DNA of 64,000 bases, taken from positions 1 to 64,000 of the forward strand of contig NZ_NINX01000046.1 of the NCBI RefSeq assembly GCF_002188635.1, read 5' to 3'. Origin of the DNA: Pigmentiphaga sp. NML030171 (GTDB taxonomy: Bacteria > Pseudomonadota > Gammaproteobacteria > Burkholderiales > Burkholderiaceae_B). Both the position numbers and the translations under genes were made by a program. The notes under the pieces were generated by a model. It saw only the letters and a list, made by a program, of their open reading frames with translations, ran no database searches and was not told where the DNA came from. Each line of letters starts with the position of its first letter. The stretch's first letter is position 1. Positions 18,395-26,229 of the stretch are shown piece by piece.

Positions 18395-19384
18395 TCAGTT
18401 GGCCTGGATGCCGAATTCCTTGATGATGCGGGCGTAGCGCGTGTCGTCGGCGGCGATGCGCCGGGCCAGCGCATCGGGCGTGCCGCCCGTGGGCGTGAGC
18501 CCCATCACCGCCGCCCGGGAAACGATGTCCGGCATCTTGATGATCTCGTTCACCGCCGCGTTCAGCTTCTGCACGACCTCGGCCGGCAGCCCCCGCGGCC
18601 CCAGCATGGCCTGCCAGGCGCCGACCTCGACGTTCTTGTAGCCCAGTTCGGCGAAGGTGGGGACGTCGGGCGCGAAGGGCGAGCGCTGCGGGTCCGCCAC
18701 GGCCAGCAGGTGCAGCTTGCCGTTGGCGACATACGAGGTAATGGGGCCGAGGGTGGTGTACATCAGCGGAACCTGTCCGCCCACCAGGTCGACGATGGCC
18801 GGAGCGCTGCCGCGATACGGGATCTGGTTGATCCGGGTACCCGCCGCCTTGTCGAACAGCTCGGCCAGTATGTGCATGGGCGACCCCGCGCCGGGGCTGG
18901 CATAGCTTTGCAGCGTGCCCGCCTTCACTCCCGCCACCACGTCCTTGACCGACTTCACGCCGGATTGCTGGGAACTCGCCAGGAACAGCGACTGCGTGCC
19001 GATCTCGGCGATGGGCGTGAAGTCGGCCTGGACGCTGTAGTCGGCGCCGGTACCGGGCTTGAGGACATGGGGCACGATGGCCAGCGTGTTGGGCGCCAGC
19101 AGCAGCGTGTAGCCGTCGGCGGCGGACCGGGCGACGTAGGCGCTGCCTATCGAGCCGGCCGCGCCGCTGCGGTTCTCGACCACGACGGGGTGGCCCCATC
19201 TGGCGCTGAGCTTTTCGCCTATCCAGCGGGCCAGCACGTCGGTGTCGCCGCCCGCGGGGTAGGCGACGATGATTTTCACCGGCTTGTCGGGATAGCCGGC
19301 CGCCGCGGCGGGGGCGGACAGCGCCGCCAGGGAAACCGCCGCGGCGAAGGCGGCGAGCGTGGTGCGTCTTGCGAGATCGGTCAT
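18395..19384 (-). CDS. Bug-type tripartite tricarboxylate receptor (periplasmic)
   Basis: An extracytoplasmic solute receptor of the Bug family, 329 residues. These bind carboxylates and other small anions and are greatly expanded in Bordetella-like bacteria, often without a cognate TctAB transporter nearby, as here. The signal peptide runs MTDLARRTTLAAFAAAVSLA with cleavage near SAPAAAAG. Family segments are YPDKPVKIIVAYPAGGDTDVLARW, VVENRSGAAGSIGSAYVARS and DGYTLLLAPNTLA. It is the first gene of a minus-strand unit with the SDR pseudogene and is divergent from a GntR regulator. The ligand is unknown. Confidence 0.92.
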   Translation of the reverse strand: MTDLARRTTLAAFAAAVSLAALSAPAAAAGYPDKPVKIIVAYPAGGDTDVLARWIGEKLSARWGHPVVVENRSGAAGSIGSAYVARSAADGYTLLLAPNTLAIVPHVLKPGTGADYSVQADFTPIAEIGTQSLFLASSQQSGVKSVKDVVAGVKAGTLQSYASPGAGSPMHILAELFDKAAGTRINQIPYRGSAPAIVDLVGGQVPLMYTTLGPITSYVANGKLHLLAVADPQRSPFAPDVPTFAELGYKNVEVGAWQAMLGPRGLPAEVVQKLNAAVNEIIKMPDIVSRAAVMGLTPTGGTPDALARRIAADDTRYARIIKEFGIQAN

Positions 19385-19414
19385 GGCTTTCCCTGTAGGT
19401 TCCGCGGAAATTTA

Positions 19415-19427
19415 TACTAAGTTAGTA
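19415..19427. promoter_or_regulatory. Perfect palindrome TACTAA-G-TTAGTA, candidate GntR operator
   Basis: The 13-bp sequence TACTAAGTTAGTA is a perfect dyad with a single central G, about 30 bp upstream of the Bug receptor start, in the AT-rich 201-bp region shared with the divergent gntR gene. A short dyad of this size is typical of FadR/FCD-type GntR operators. Binding by the neighbouring regulator is inferred. Confidence 0.5.
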
Positions 19428-19585
19428 AAATATATTAATTTAAAAAAAAATAAATTATTTTTTCTCGTATGAATTTAAGGATAAACCCTGGCATTGGATG
19501 AGCCACCAATGAAACAAGCTCATCGGCTAAAATTTATGAATAACGGATTTTGTATATATTCAACCGTCGTCGGAGCGCTACCCTC

Positions 19586-20287
19586 ATGCGATCAGCGGAA
19601 ACGCCCGCCCCCAAGGCGGCTTCGGAAACCATGTCCGAGCGGGCGTACCAGCACCTGCGCGCCGACGTGATCGCCGGCGCGCTGGCTCCCGGCCAGAAGC
19701 TCAGACTGCAGGCCTTGCAGCAGCGCTACGAGCTGGGCATCAGCCCCATACGCGAAGCCCTCATGCAGTTGTCCGGCGAAGGCCTGGTCAGCAATGACGG
19801 CCAGCGCGGCTTCAGCGTATCGCCCTTGTCCAGGGACGACATGATCGACCTGATGCACGCGCGCACCTCGATCGAGACGCTGCTGCTTCAGGATGCGATC
19901 GAACACGGCGACGACGACTGGGGGGCCGGCATCACGGCCGCCTACTACAAGCTGACGCGGGCGCGCCTGCCCCAGGATCCCAACGATCTCGTGGCGGTGG
20001 AACTGTGGGAAGCTGCCCATCGCGGGTTCCACGCCGCGCTGCTGGCCGCGGCGCGGTCGAGGTGGCTGATGCGCATCGACGAGCAATTGATCGATCATTC
20101 CGAGCGTTATCGCCGGATCCGGCTGGCCTACACATCCTCGGCGCAACAGCTCGAGGACGACGTGATGAGTGAACACGCGCAATTGATGGAAGCGGCCCTG
20201 GCCCGCAACGCCGGCCTGGCCTGCGAGCTGCTGCGCAGCCATCTGATGCGTACGGCGCAGGTGCTGGGCGAGCGCTTCGCCGAGTAG
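19586..20287 (+). CDS. GntR-family regulator (FCD type)
   Basis: A 233-residue transcription factor with an N-terminal GntR winged helix-turn-helix (AYQHLRADVIAGALAPGQKL then LGISPIREALMQLSGEGLV, about residues 20-75) and an all-helical C-terminal FCD ligand domain. A longer TTG start at 19550 is possible. The ATG at 19586 was preferred because GGAG lies upstream and the extra residues are not conserved in type. It is divergent from the Bug receptor/SDR unit, which it probably represses through the TACTAAGTTAGTA palindrome. Such regulators usually respond to small carboxylates. Confidence 0.9.
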   Translation: MRSAETPAPKAASETMSERAYQHLRADVIAGALAPGQKLRLQALQQRYELGISPIREALMQLSGEGLVSNDGQRGFSVSPLSRDDMIDLMHARTSIETLLLQDAIEHGDDDWGAGITAAYYKLTRARLPQDPNDLVAVELWEAAHRGFHAALLAAARSRWLMRIDEQLIDHSERYRRIRLAYTSSAQQLEDDVMSEHAQLMEAALARNAGLACELLRSHLMRTAQVLGERFAE

Positions 20288-20326
20288 CCTGGGGCCTGCG
20301 CGAGGCGCCTTTTGGCGTGAACGATC

Positions 20327-21193
20327 CTAGCGGCTGGTCCGCGCCACCAGGGCCTCCAGGTGTCCATACCAGGCATGGCCAGGGTCGGCCAGCATCAGAT
20401 GTGTGTCGAAGTGATCGAGGCCTTCCCAGGCGTGCAGCCCGGCGTCGGCCGGCTGGTGCTTCAGCAGTTCGTACATGCGCGTATTGGCGCCGATCACGCG
20501 TGCGCTGTCCCGCTCCCCATAACTGGCCTTCATCGGCACGAGATTGCCGGCGGTCCAGCTGATGGCGCTCATGAGCGCGTCCTCGCACGGCTGTTCCAGC
20601 AGGGTGGTATACACCCGCTCCTCCAGGCTGTCGGGTTCGGGGCAGGGATGGTGCAGGTCCATGACGCCGCTGATGGGCAGGCAGCCGCGGATGTCGCCGG
20701 GCGGCACGCCCGCTCGCTCCAGGGCCCGCTTGCGCAGGGCGGCCATCGCGGCGGTGCCGCCGCCGGCCGAGTGCCCCGACAGGTAGAGATTCCGGCCATC
20801 GCCTCCCCACCGGCCCACGGTCCGCCGCAGTTCGCCCAGCAGCAGGGCCGCGTCGTCGAACGCGGCGGGCAGGCGGTGCCGGGGCGCCAGCCGGTAGGTG
20901 GGCGCGACGAACACCAGTCCCCGCCGGACCACCGCCTCGGCCATGAAGTGCACATACTCCTTGTAGCCGTTGGTCCAGCCACCGCCGTGCCAGAACACCA
21001 GCACCGGCGCGCCGCGCATGCCGGCGGCGGCGAACACGTCGTAGCGTTGCTGCGGATCGGGTCCATAGGCCAGGTCACGGGCGCGCAAGATGCCCGCATC
21101 CAGGTCGCGGGCCCATTCCAGCACCGTGTCTTCGTAGCGCTGCGCGGCGGGAAAGGGCAGGGGAGGTTGAGCGAAGAGCGGGGTGTGGTCCAT
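20327..21193 (-). CDS. Alpha/beta hydrolase, esterase/kynurenine formamidase-like
   Basis: A 288-residue hydrolase of the BD-FAE/HSL-like group. The oxyanion motif HGGGWTNG is near residue 68 and the nucleophile elbow GHSAGGGT near 148. The probable His of the triad is in the C-terminal GLDHFDTHL. There is no signal peptide, so it is cytoplasmic. Kynurenine formamidases and arylesterases share this layout, and the substrate cannot be fixed. It is convergent with gntR (39 bp between) and divergent from the radical SAM gene across an AT-rich region that carries an 8-bp inverted repeat just upstream of its start. Confidence 0.85.
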   Translation of the reverse strand: MDHTPLFAQPPLPFPAAQRYEDTVLEWARDLDAGILRARDLAYGPDPQQRYDVFAAAGMRGAPVLVFWHGGGWTNGYKEYVHFMAEAVVRRGLVFVAPTYRLAPRHRLPAAFDDAALLLGELRRTVGRWGGDGRNLYLSGHSAGGGTAAMAALRKRALERAGVPPGDIRGCLPISGVMDLHHPCPEPDSLEERVYTTLLEQPCEDALMSAISWTAGNLVPMKASYGERDSARVIGANTRMYELLKHQPADAGLHAWEGLDHFDTHLMLADPGHAWYGHLEALVARTSR

Positions 21194-21206
21194 GGGGTGT
21201 CCCGAG

Positions 21207-21230
21207 AATTTCTAATTAATTATAGAAATT
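21207..21230. promoter_or_regulatory. 8-bp inverted repeat upstream of the alpha/beta hydrolase
   Basis: AATTTCTA (21207-21214) and TAGAAATT (21223-21230) are perfect inverted arms around an 8-nt AT-only spacer, starting 14 bp upstream of the hydrolase start codon. This could be an operator overlapping its promoter. No regulator can be assigned. Confidence 0.35.
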
Positions 21231-21288
21231 ATATATTTTTATGGAAAATATTTTTTGCTGAAAGACCAGGGGGGCCAATTGTGCGCAA

Positions 21289-21308
21289 TACTGTATGGAT
21301 ATACAGTA
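21289..21308. promoter_or_regulatory. LexA (SOS) box at the radical SAM gene start
   Basis: TACTGTATGGATATACAGTA is a 20-bp dyad that differs at only two central positions from the classical LexA consensus TACTGTATATATATACAGTA, including both CTGT/ACAG half-sites. It overlaps the TACAGT -10-like hexamer at 21302-21307; a weak TTGTGC lies 17 bp upstream at 21279-21284. Only 6 bp separate it from the GTG at 21315. LexA bound here would block transcription. Confidence 0.8.
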
Positions 21309-21314
21309 TTGCGT

Positions 21315-22451
21315 GTGGAACACGATGACTCGCCGCAAGACGGCTATCCCCAGGCGCCTCCCGTCCCGCAGCGCGGGCGCGGTGCCGTGCTCAACGTCAG
21401 GCACCGGTTCGAGGGCGACCGGCGCGACGCCGTGGACGACGGCTGGGCCGCTCCGGAAGAAGAGCCGCCCCCGCTGCGGACCGAGGTCGCCATCGAGCGC
21501 GCGCGCAAGATCCTGTCCCGCAACGACTCTCCGGACATCCCCTTCGACCGCGCCATCAATCCCTATCGCGGCTGCGAGCACGGCTGCGTGTATTGCTTCG
21601 CGCGGCCCACGCATGCCTACCTGGGATGGTCGCCCGGCCTGGACTTCGAAACCCGGCTCGTCGCCAAGGCCAACGCGGTCGAGGCGCTCCGGGCCGAACT
21701 GGGCCGCCCGGGCTACCGGGTGGACGTCATCAACATCGGCTCGGCCACCGACGCCTACCAGCCCATCGAGCGCCAGTGGAAACTGACCCGGGGGCTGCTG
21801 GAACTGCTGCTGGAAACCCGGCATCCCGTGTCACTGGTCACCAAGGGGGGACTGGTTGCGCGCGACGTCGATCTGCTGGCCAGGCTGGCGGAACTGAAGC
21901 TGGTCGCCGTCTACGTATCGATCGGTACGCTGGACGGACACGTGGCCCGGACGCTGGAGCCGCGCGCGGCGGCGCCATGGAAGCGGCTGGAAGCCGTGCG
22001 GACGCTGGCCGGTGCCGGCGTGCCGGTCGGCGTGTCGCTGGCGCCCGTCATTCCCTTCATTACCGACGACCACATCGAGCATGTGCTGGAAGCGGCCAAG
22101 GAAGCCGGTGCGCGGGCGGCTTTCTACACCATGCTGCGCCTGCCCTGGGAGGTCAAGGACGTGTTCTCGGACTGGCTCGAAGCGCACTTTCCCGACCGCA
22201 AGGCCCGCGTGTTGCACTGCCTGGAGGACTTGCGCGGCGGCAAGCTCAACGACGCGCGCTTCGGCAGCCGCATGCGCGGCCAGGGCATCTGGGCCGACCT
22301 GGTCGCGCAGCGCTTCGGGCGTGCCGCGCGCCGGCACGGGCTGGCGGACCGGCGCATCGAGCTGGAGACAGGGCTGTTCAGGCCGCCGCCCCGCTCGCCG
22401 CGTGGCAAGGAACCGCCCGCCGACACCGGCCAGATGCCGCTGTTCGGCTAG
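21315..22451 (+). CDS. PA0069-family radical SAM protein, probably SOS-regulated
   Basis: A 378-residue radical SAM enzyme of the PA0069/SplB-like family. The cluster motif is CEHGCVYCFARP (CxxxCxxC) near residue 90, preceded by the family opening RGRGAVLN and PFDRAINPYRG, and followed by VINIGSATDAYQPIE and LVTKGGLVARD. The family shares features with spore photoproduct lyases, but its reaction is not established. The GTG at 21315 (or TTG at 21309) is the only start between the LexA box and the conserved N-terminus, and no Shine-Dalgarno sequence is visible. The inferred transcription start falls at about the same base, so the mRNA may be leaderless. A DNA-damage role is inferred from the operator. 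Confidence 0.88.
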   Translation: MEHDDSPQDGYPQAPPVPQRGRGAVLNVRHRFEGDRRDAVDDGWAAPEEEPPPLRTEVAIERARKILSRNDSPDIPFDRAINPYRGCEHGCVYCFARPTHAYLGWSPGLDFETRLVAKANAVEALRAELGRPGYRVDVINIGSATDAYQPIERQWKLTRGLLELLLETRHPVSLVTKGGLVARDVDLLARLAELKLVAVYVSIGTLDGHVARTLEPRAAAPWKRLEAVRTLAGAGVPVGVSLAPVIPFITDDHIEHVLEAAKEAGARAAFYTMLRLPWEVKDVFSDWLEAHFPDRKARVLHCLEDLRGGKLNDARFGSRMRGQGIWADLVAQRFGRAARRHGLADRRIELETGLFRPPPRSPRGKEPPADTGQMPLFG

Positions 22452-22458
22452 GGCCCGT

Positions 22459-22920
22459 TCAGGCGGGAATGCCCTCGAACAGGCTCTGGAACAGCAGCAC
22501 GATGCCCAGCATCAGGATGGCGGTACCCACGGCCAGCGTGATGCCGGCCACCAATACCGGCCCCCAGCCGGTACGCGTCTGCCGTGCCTGTCCCGGGTTG
22601 TATTTGGCGTCGAACTTGGCGTCGGGAGTCAGGCACAGGACGATGGCTTCGATGAAGCCGGCGACGGCCGGGACGAGGAACAGGAAGAAGGCGGGATGGA
22701 AATACCACGCTTCGCTGCGCAGCGCCGTGCCTATCATGATCAGCGAGAACAGCAGCACGATCCAGCCGTGCCGGCGGCCCAGGTACCACCAATGCGCACC
22801 GGCCCAGCCCAGCACGGCGGCCAGCAGTCCCGCCACGGTCTTGTGGCGGAAACTCCGGGTCGGCGGAAGGATATGGGATTTATCGTCGGCGGAAGATGTG
22901 GACATGTGGTGGGAATCCAT
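22459..22920 (-). CDS. Small membrane protein, TM2-domain-like
   Basis: A 153-residue protein with a hydrophilic N-terminus (about 25 residues) and four hydrophobic segments near 28-45, 50-66, 74-95 and 122-147. The first pair (GWAGAHWWYLGRRHGWIVLLFSL) resembles the TM2 domain, with a short polar turn between two helices. Its function is unknown. An AAGGT about 9 nt before the ATG at 22920 supports this start over an internal ATG at 22905. It is convergent with the radical SAM gene (7 bp between stops) and divergent from rpsP. Confidence 0.75.
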   Translation of the reverse strand: MDSHHMSTSSADDKSHILPPTRSFRHKTVAGLLAAVLGWAGAHWWYLGRRHGWIVLLFSLIMIGTALRSEAWYFHPAFFLFLVPAVAGFIEAIVLCLTPDAKFDAKYNPGQARQTRTGWGPVLVAGITLAVGTAILMLGIVLLFQSLFEGIPA

Positions 22921-22962
22921 CGTAGAAGACCTTGATTTTGAAGGACTTTACCGCATCCTTGC

Positions 22963-22991
22963 TTGCTAGGCCCAGCAGGCCGGGCTATACT
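22963..22991 (+). promoter_or_regulatory. Probable promoter of the rpsP-rimM-trmD-rplS operon
   Basis: TTGCTA (22963-22968) and TATACT (22986-22991) are separated by 17 bp and match the sigma-70 consensus at 4 and 5 of 6 positions. The expected transcription start is about 35 bp before the rpsP ATG. Confidence 0.6.
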
Positions 22992-23031
22992 TTAGGGCTT
23001 TTCTTAGTCAACTTTTTCCAAGGAATTACCT

Positions 23032-23292
23032 ATGGTGGTGATTCGTATGTCCCGCGGCGGCTCGAAGAAGCGCCCCTTCTACAACCTCGTTGCTGCCGAT
23101 TCGCGCAATCGCCGCGATGGCCGCTTCATCGAGCGCGTGGGTTTCTACAACCCCGTCGCTTCCGAGGGTGAAGAAGGCCTGCGCATCGCGCTCGACCGCG
23201 TCGAGCACTGGACCAAGAACGGCGCCCAGCTGTCGCCGGCCGTGGCCCGTCTCGTCAAGGAATACGGCGCCAAGGTCGCGCCGGCTGCCTGA
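23032..23292 (+). CDS. rpsP: 30S ribosomal protein S16
   Basis: Ribosomal small-subunit protein bS16, 86 residues, essential for 30S assembly. The sequence [20 protein letters not shown], then [17 protein letters not shown], is diagnostic. AAGGA about 10 bp upstream is the ribosome binding site. It is the first gene of the conserved rpsP-rimM-trmD-rplS operon, reading from the promoter at 22963 towards the terminator at 25258. Confidence 0.98.
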   Translation: MVVIRMSRGGSKKRPFYNLVAADSRNRRDGRFIERVGFYNPVASEGEEGLRIALDRVEHWTKNGAQLSPAVARLVKEYGAKVAPAA

Positions 23293-23296
23293 TTTC

Positions 23297-23908
23297 GTGG
23301 TGTCCGCCGCGTCCACGGGGTCCGTTAGCGATCCCGCTCTGCCCGCCGATCTCGTCGAGGTCGGGCATGTGGCGGAGGCCTTCGGCGTGCGCGGCGGCCT
23401 GAAGGTCCAGCCGTATTCGGCCCAGTCCGAGGCCTTGTTGGGCAGTCGTACATGGTGGCTGCGCAAGGGCGCGGAAGTGCGCCGTGTCGAAGTGGCCGAC
23501 GCCAAGCGCCATGGCGCGGTGGTGACGGCCACCTTCCCCGGCGTGTCCGACCGGGACCAGGCCCTGGCCTGGAAGGGTTGGACGGTGCTGGTGCCGCGCA
23601 GCCAGTTCCCCCGGCTTGCCGAAGGCGAGTTCTATTGGGTGGACCTGATCGGCTGCGAATTGACGGGCAAGGATGCCTCGGACCGGGAGGTCGTCCTGGG
23701 CTCGGTGACGGAAGTCAGTGACAACGGGGTGCATGCCATCCTGCACGTGGCCTGCGTCGAACCCGTGGCTCCAGGCCAGCCGACGCAGCCGCTGCTGGAT
23801 GCGCGCGGCAGGCGGCGCGAGACCCTGGTGCCTTTCGTCGACGCGTATATCCGTGGTGTCGATCTCGACGCCCGGCGCATAGACAGCGATTGGCCCGAGG
23901 GTTTCTGA
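23297..23908 (+). CDS. rimM: Ribosome maturation factor RimM
   Basis: 16S rRNA processing and 30S maturation factor that binds S19, 203 residues. The N-terminal RimM beta-barrel starts LVEVGHVAEAFGVRGGLKVQ. The PRC-barrel follows with EFYWVDLIGCEL, then ETLVPFVDAYIRGVDLDARRI and the family ending near DWPEGF. Two adjacent GTG codons (23297 and 23300) may start translation; no ATG is available before the conserved domain. It lies 4 bp downstream of rpsP. Confidence 0.95.
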   Translation: MVSAASTGSVSDPALPADLVEVGHVAEAFGVRGGLKVQPYSAQSEALLGSRTWWLRKGAEVRRVEVADAKRHGAVVTATFPGVSDRDQALAWKGWTVLVPRSQFPRLAEGEFYWVDLIGCELTGKDASDREVVLGSVTEVSDNGVHAILHVACVEPVAPGQPTQPLLDARGRRRETLVPFVDAYIRGVDLDARRIDSDWPEGF

Positions 23909-23944
23909 CCCGTCGGGCGTGAACAAAGGGCTTGGGCCCGGGCC

Positions 23945-24730
23945 ATGGACGAGATGTTGCGGTTCGACGTGATCACGCTGTTCGGCCCGATGTTCGAGGC
24001 CATCAGCCAGCAGGGCGTAACCGGCCGGGCGCATGCGCAGGGCCGGTGGCAGTTGCAGGCCTGGAATCCGCGCGACTTCACGGTGGACGTGCATCGCACC
24101 GTGGATGACAGGCCCTATGGCGGCGGACCCGGCATGGTGATGCGGGTCGAGCCTCTGGAGCAAGCCGTGTGCGCGGCGCGCGACCAGCGTGCGCAGGCCG
24201 GCTTGCCCGAGGCGCCGGTGGTGTTGCTGTCGCCGCAGGGGCGTCGTTTCGACCAGGCCCAGGCTTGCGAACTGGCCGGCGGAACGGGGGCCATCCTGGT
24301 GTGCGGGCGCTACGAAGGCATCGACCAGCGGTTCATCGACCGCTGGGTGACGCAGGAAGTGTCGCTGGGGGACTTCGTGCTGTCCGGCGGAGAAATCGCC
24401 GCGATGGCGATGATGGATGCCGCGGTCAGGCTGTTGCCCGGCGTTCTGAACGACGACGAATCCGCCGTGCAGGATTCGTTCAACGAGCGGTTGTCCGGCT
24501 TGCTGGACTGTCCGCACTATACTCGGCCGGAAGTCTATGACGGCCAGCCGGTGCCCGACGTGCTGTTGTCCGGGCATCATGCCAACATCGAGCGTTGGCG
24601 GCGCCGCCAGTCGCTGGAAGCGACGAGCAGGAAGCGCCCCGACCTGATCGAGGCGGCACGCGAGCGCGGGTGGTTGAGCCGCGACGACGAGAAGTTTCTG
24701 TCCGACCTGCAAAGGGAAGACAAGCGCTGA
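23945..24730 (+). CDS. trmD: tRNA (guanine-N1-)-methyltransferase
   Basis: SPOUT-class methyltransferase that makes m1G37 in tRNAs and prevents frameshifting, 261 residues. The motifs are [31 protein letters not shown] near residue 60, the knot sequences [11 protein letters not shown] and [12 protein letters not shown] near 120, and LSGGEIAAM near 145. The third codon region offers a second ATG (23954). It is third in the rpsP operon; the gap to rplS is about 120 bp and could hold an extra promoter, none of which I can define. Confidence 0.97.
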   Translation: MDEMLRFDVITLFGPMFEAISQQGVTGRAHAQGRWQLQAWNPRDFTVDVHRTVDDRPYGGGPGMVMRVEPLEQAVCAARDQRAQAGLPEAPVVLLSPQGRRFDQAQACELAGGTGAILVCGRYEGIDQRFIDRWVTQEVSLGDFVLSGGEIAAMAMMDAAVRLLPGVLNDDESAVQDSFNERLSGLLDCPHYTRPEVYDGQPVPDVLLSGHHANIERWRRRQSLEATSRKRPDLIEAARERGWLSRDDEKFLSDLQREDKR

Positions 24731-24852
24731 CCGCCCTGGCGGCCGGCGTTGCAGCAAGCCTGCCGGGCATGAGTCCGGTGGGAGTTCCCATCCTCTGGTA
24801 GCGGTGCCATCAAAAGCAGAACCGCCACGTATGATGGTCATTGGAGATAGAA

Positions 24853-25236
24853 ATGGACCTGATCCAAGTCCTCGAGCAAGAAGAGCTGGCCCGCTTGACG
24901 GCCAACAAGACCATTCCCGAATTCGCCCCCGGCGATACCGTGGTGGTCAACGTCAACGTGGTTGAAGGCAACCGCAAGCGCGTCCAGGCATACGAAGGCG
25001 TGGTCATCGCCAAGCGCAATCGTGGCCTGAACTCGTCGTTCATTGTCCGCAAGATTTCGTCGGGTGAAGGCGTCGAGCGTACGTTCCAACTGTACGCGCC
25101 GACCATCGCGTCGATCGAAGTCAAGCGTCGCGGTGACGTGCGCCGCGCGAAGCTGTACTACCTGCGTTCCCGTTCGGGCAAGTCGGCCCGGATCAAGGAA
25201 AAGCTGGTTCGCAACGCGCCTGCTGCCAAGGCTTGA
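24853..25236 (+). CDS. rplS: 50S ribosomal protein L19
   Basis: Ribosomal large-subunit protein bL19, 127 residues, located at the 30S-50S interface. It is diagnosed by [35 protein letters not shown] and [15 protein letters not shown]. The ATG at 24853 follows GGAGATAGAA, a good ribosome binding site; a TTG 12 nt upstream is less likely. It is the last gene of the operon, with a strong intrinsic terminator about 20 bp after the stop. Confidence 0.97.
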   Translation: MDLIQVLEQEELARLTANKTIPEFAPGDTVVVNVNVVEGNRKRVQAYEGVVIAKRNRGLNSSFIVRKISSGEGVERTFQLYAPTIASIEVKRRGDVRRAKLYYLRSRSGKSARIKEKLVRNAPAAKA

Positions 25237-25257
25237 TTCCCGCGGTACTGCAAAATG

Positions 25258-25285
25258 AGCGCCCCCGTGTGGGGCGCTTTTTTTT
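25258..25285 (+). terminator. Rho-independent terminator after rplS
   Basis: AGCGCCCC (25258-25265) pairs perfectly with GGGGCGCT (25271-25278) around a 5-nt loop, followed by an uninterrupted T-run to 25285. This is a textbook terminator for the rpsP operon. Confidence 0.93.
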
Positions 25286-25378
25286 GCCGCCGGGCCGCCC
25301 CAAGGCAAAAGCGCCCCCTCGGGAGTATGCTCTAGCCATGCCGATAACGACGGCGTTTCCGCCGGATTTCCGTTTCAC

Positions 25379-26161
25379 ATGTCATCATCCATTCCGACCG
25401 ACCAACATAGCGACGCTCCGGCAGACGAGATCGACGATACGCCGGAGGAAATCCAGCCCGACTCCCTCGCTCCGCCTGCCCGGCGTCCGCCGCAGCGCCC
25501 GGCCTTCGATCCGGTCGCGCAGCCCTGGGTCGCCAACCCGGGCGGACTGGTCGCCGTGCCCGAGACGCGCCTGACGCCGATGGCGCTGCGCGACCGTTTC
25601 GCCGCGCCGCCCGCCTGGACGCCGGATGCGCAGGACATCAATCCGGCCCGCGCCGCGGACCGGTCCCTGCGGCTGGCGTCGGTGCTGGTTCCGATGATGC
25701 TGCGGCCCGACGGCATCCAGGTCATGCTGACGCAGCGCACCGCGCATCTTCATGACCACGCCGGCCAGGTCAGTTTTCCTGGCGGACGGGTGGAACCCAG
25801 CGATTCGTCGGTGACCGACGCCGCGCTGCGCGAGACCGAGGAAGAGACCGGGTTGCCGCGCGGATTGGTGGAGGTCATCGGCCAGTTGCCGGATTACTTC
25901 ACCGGCACGGGATTCCGCGTGGTGCCGCTGGTGGGGCTGGTGCGCCCGGATTTCACGCCGCGTCCCGATCCCTTCGAGGTGGCCGAAGTATTCGAGGTGC
26001 CGCTGCGCTTTCTGATGGACCCGGCCAATCATCGGCTGCACAGCGCCACGCTGCCGGCAGGCGGCTTGCGCTCTTACTACTCGATGCCGTGGAAGCAGTT
26101 CTTCATCTGGGGGGCAACGGCGGGCATGCTGCGCAATCTCTATCAATTCCTGCGCGCATGA
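25379..26161 (+). CDS. NUDIX CoA pyrophosphatase (NudL-like)
   Basis: A 260-residue NUDIX hydrolase. The NUDIX box GGRVEPSDSSVTDAALRET followed by EEETGL (about 138-162) is preceded by the CoA-pyrophosphatase motif QRTAHLHDHAGQVSFPGG, which points to hydrolysis of CoA or acyl-CoA to phosphopantetheine and 3',5'-ADP. The first about 60 residues are a Pro/Asp-rich extension without clear structure, longer than in NudL of enteric bacteria. The start is the ATG at 25379. No strong Shine-Dalgarno sequence is seen. It stands between the rplS terminator and the CobD-like gene. Confidence 0.88.
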   Translation: MSSSIPTDQHSDAPADEIDDTPEEIQPDSLAPPARRPPQRPAFDPVAQPWVANPGGLVAVPETRLTPMALRDRFAAPPAWTPDAQDINPARAADRSLRLASVLVPMMLRPDGIQVMLTQRTAHLHDHAGQVSFPGGRVEPSDSSVTDAALRETEEETGLPRGLVEVIGQLPDYFTGTGFRVVPLVGLVRPDFTPRPDPFEVAEVFEVPLRFLMDPANHRLHSATLPAGGLRSYYSMPWKQFFIWGATAGMLRNLYQFLRA

Positions 26162-26229
26162 TCCCCGTGTCCACCTCGCGCACGCGAGGGATGATGCAAA
26201 ACCATGGCTATGCAATCTAGAATGCGCTC

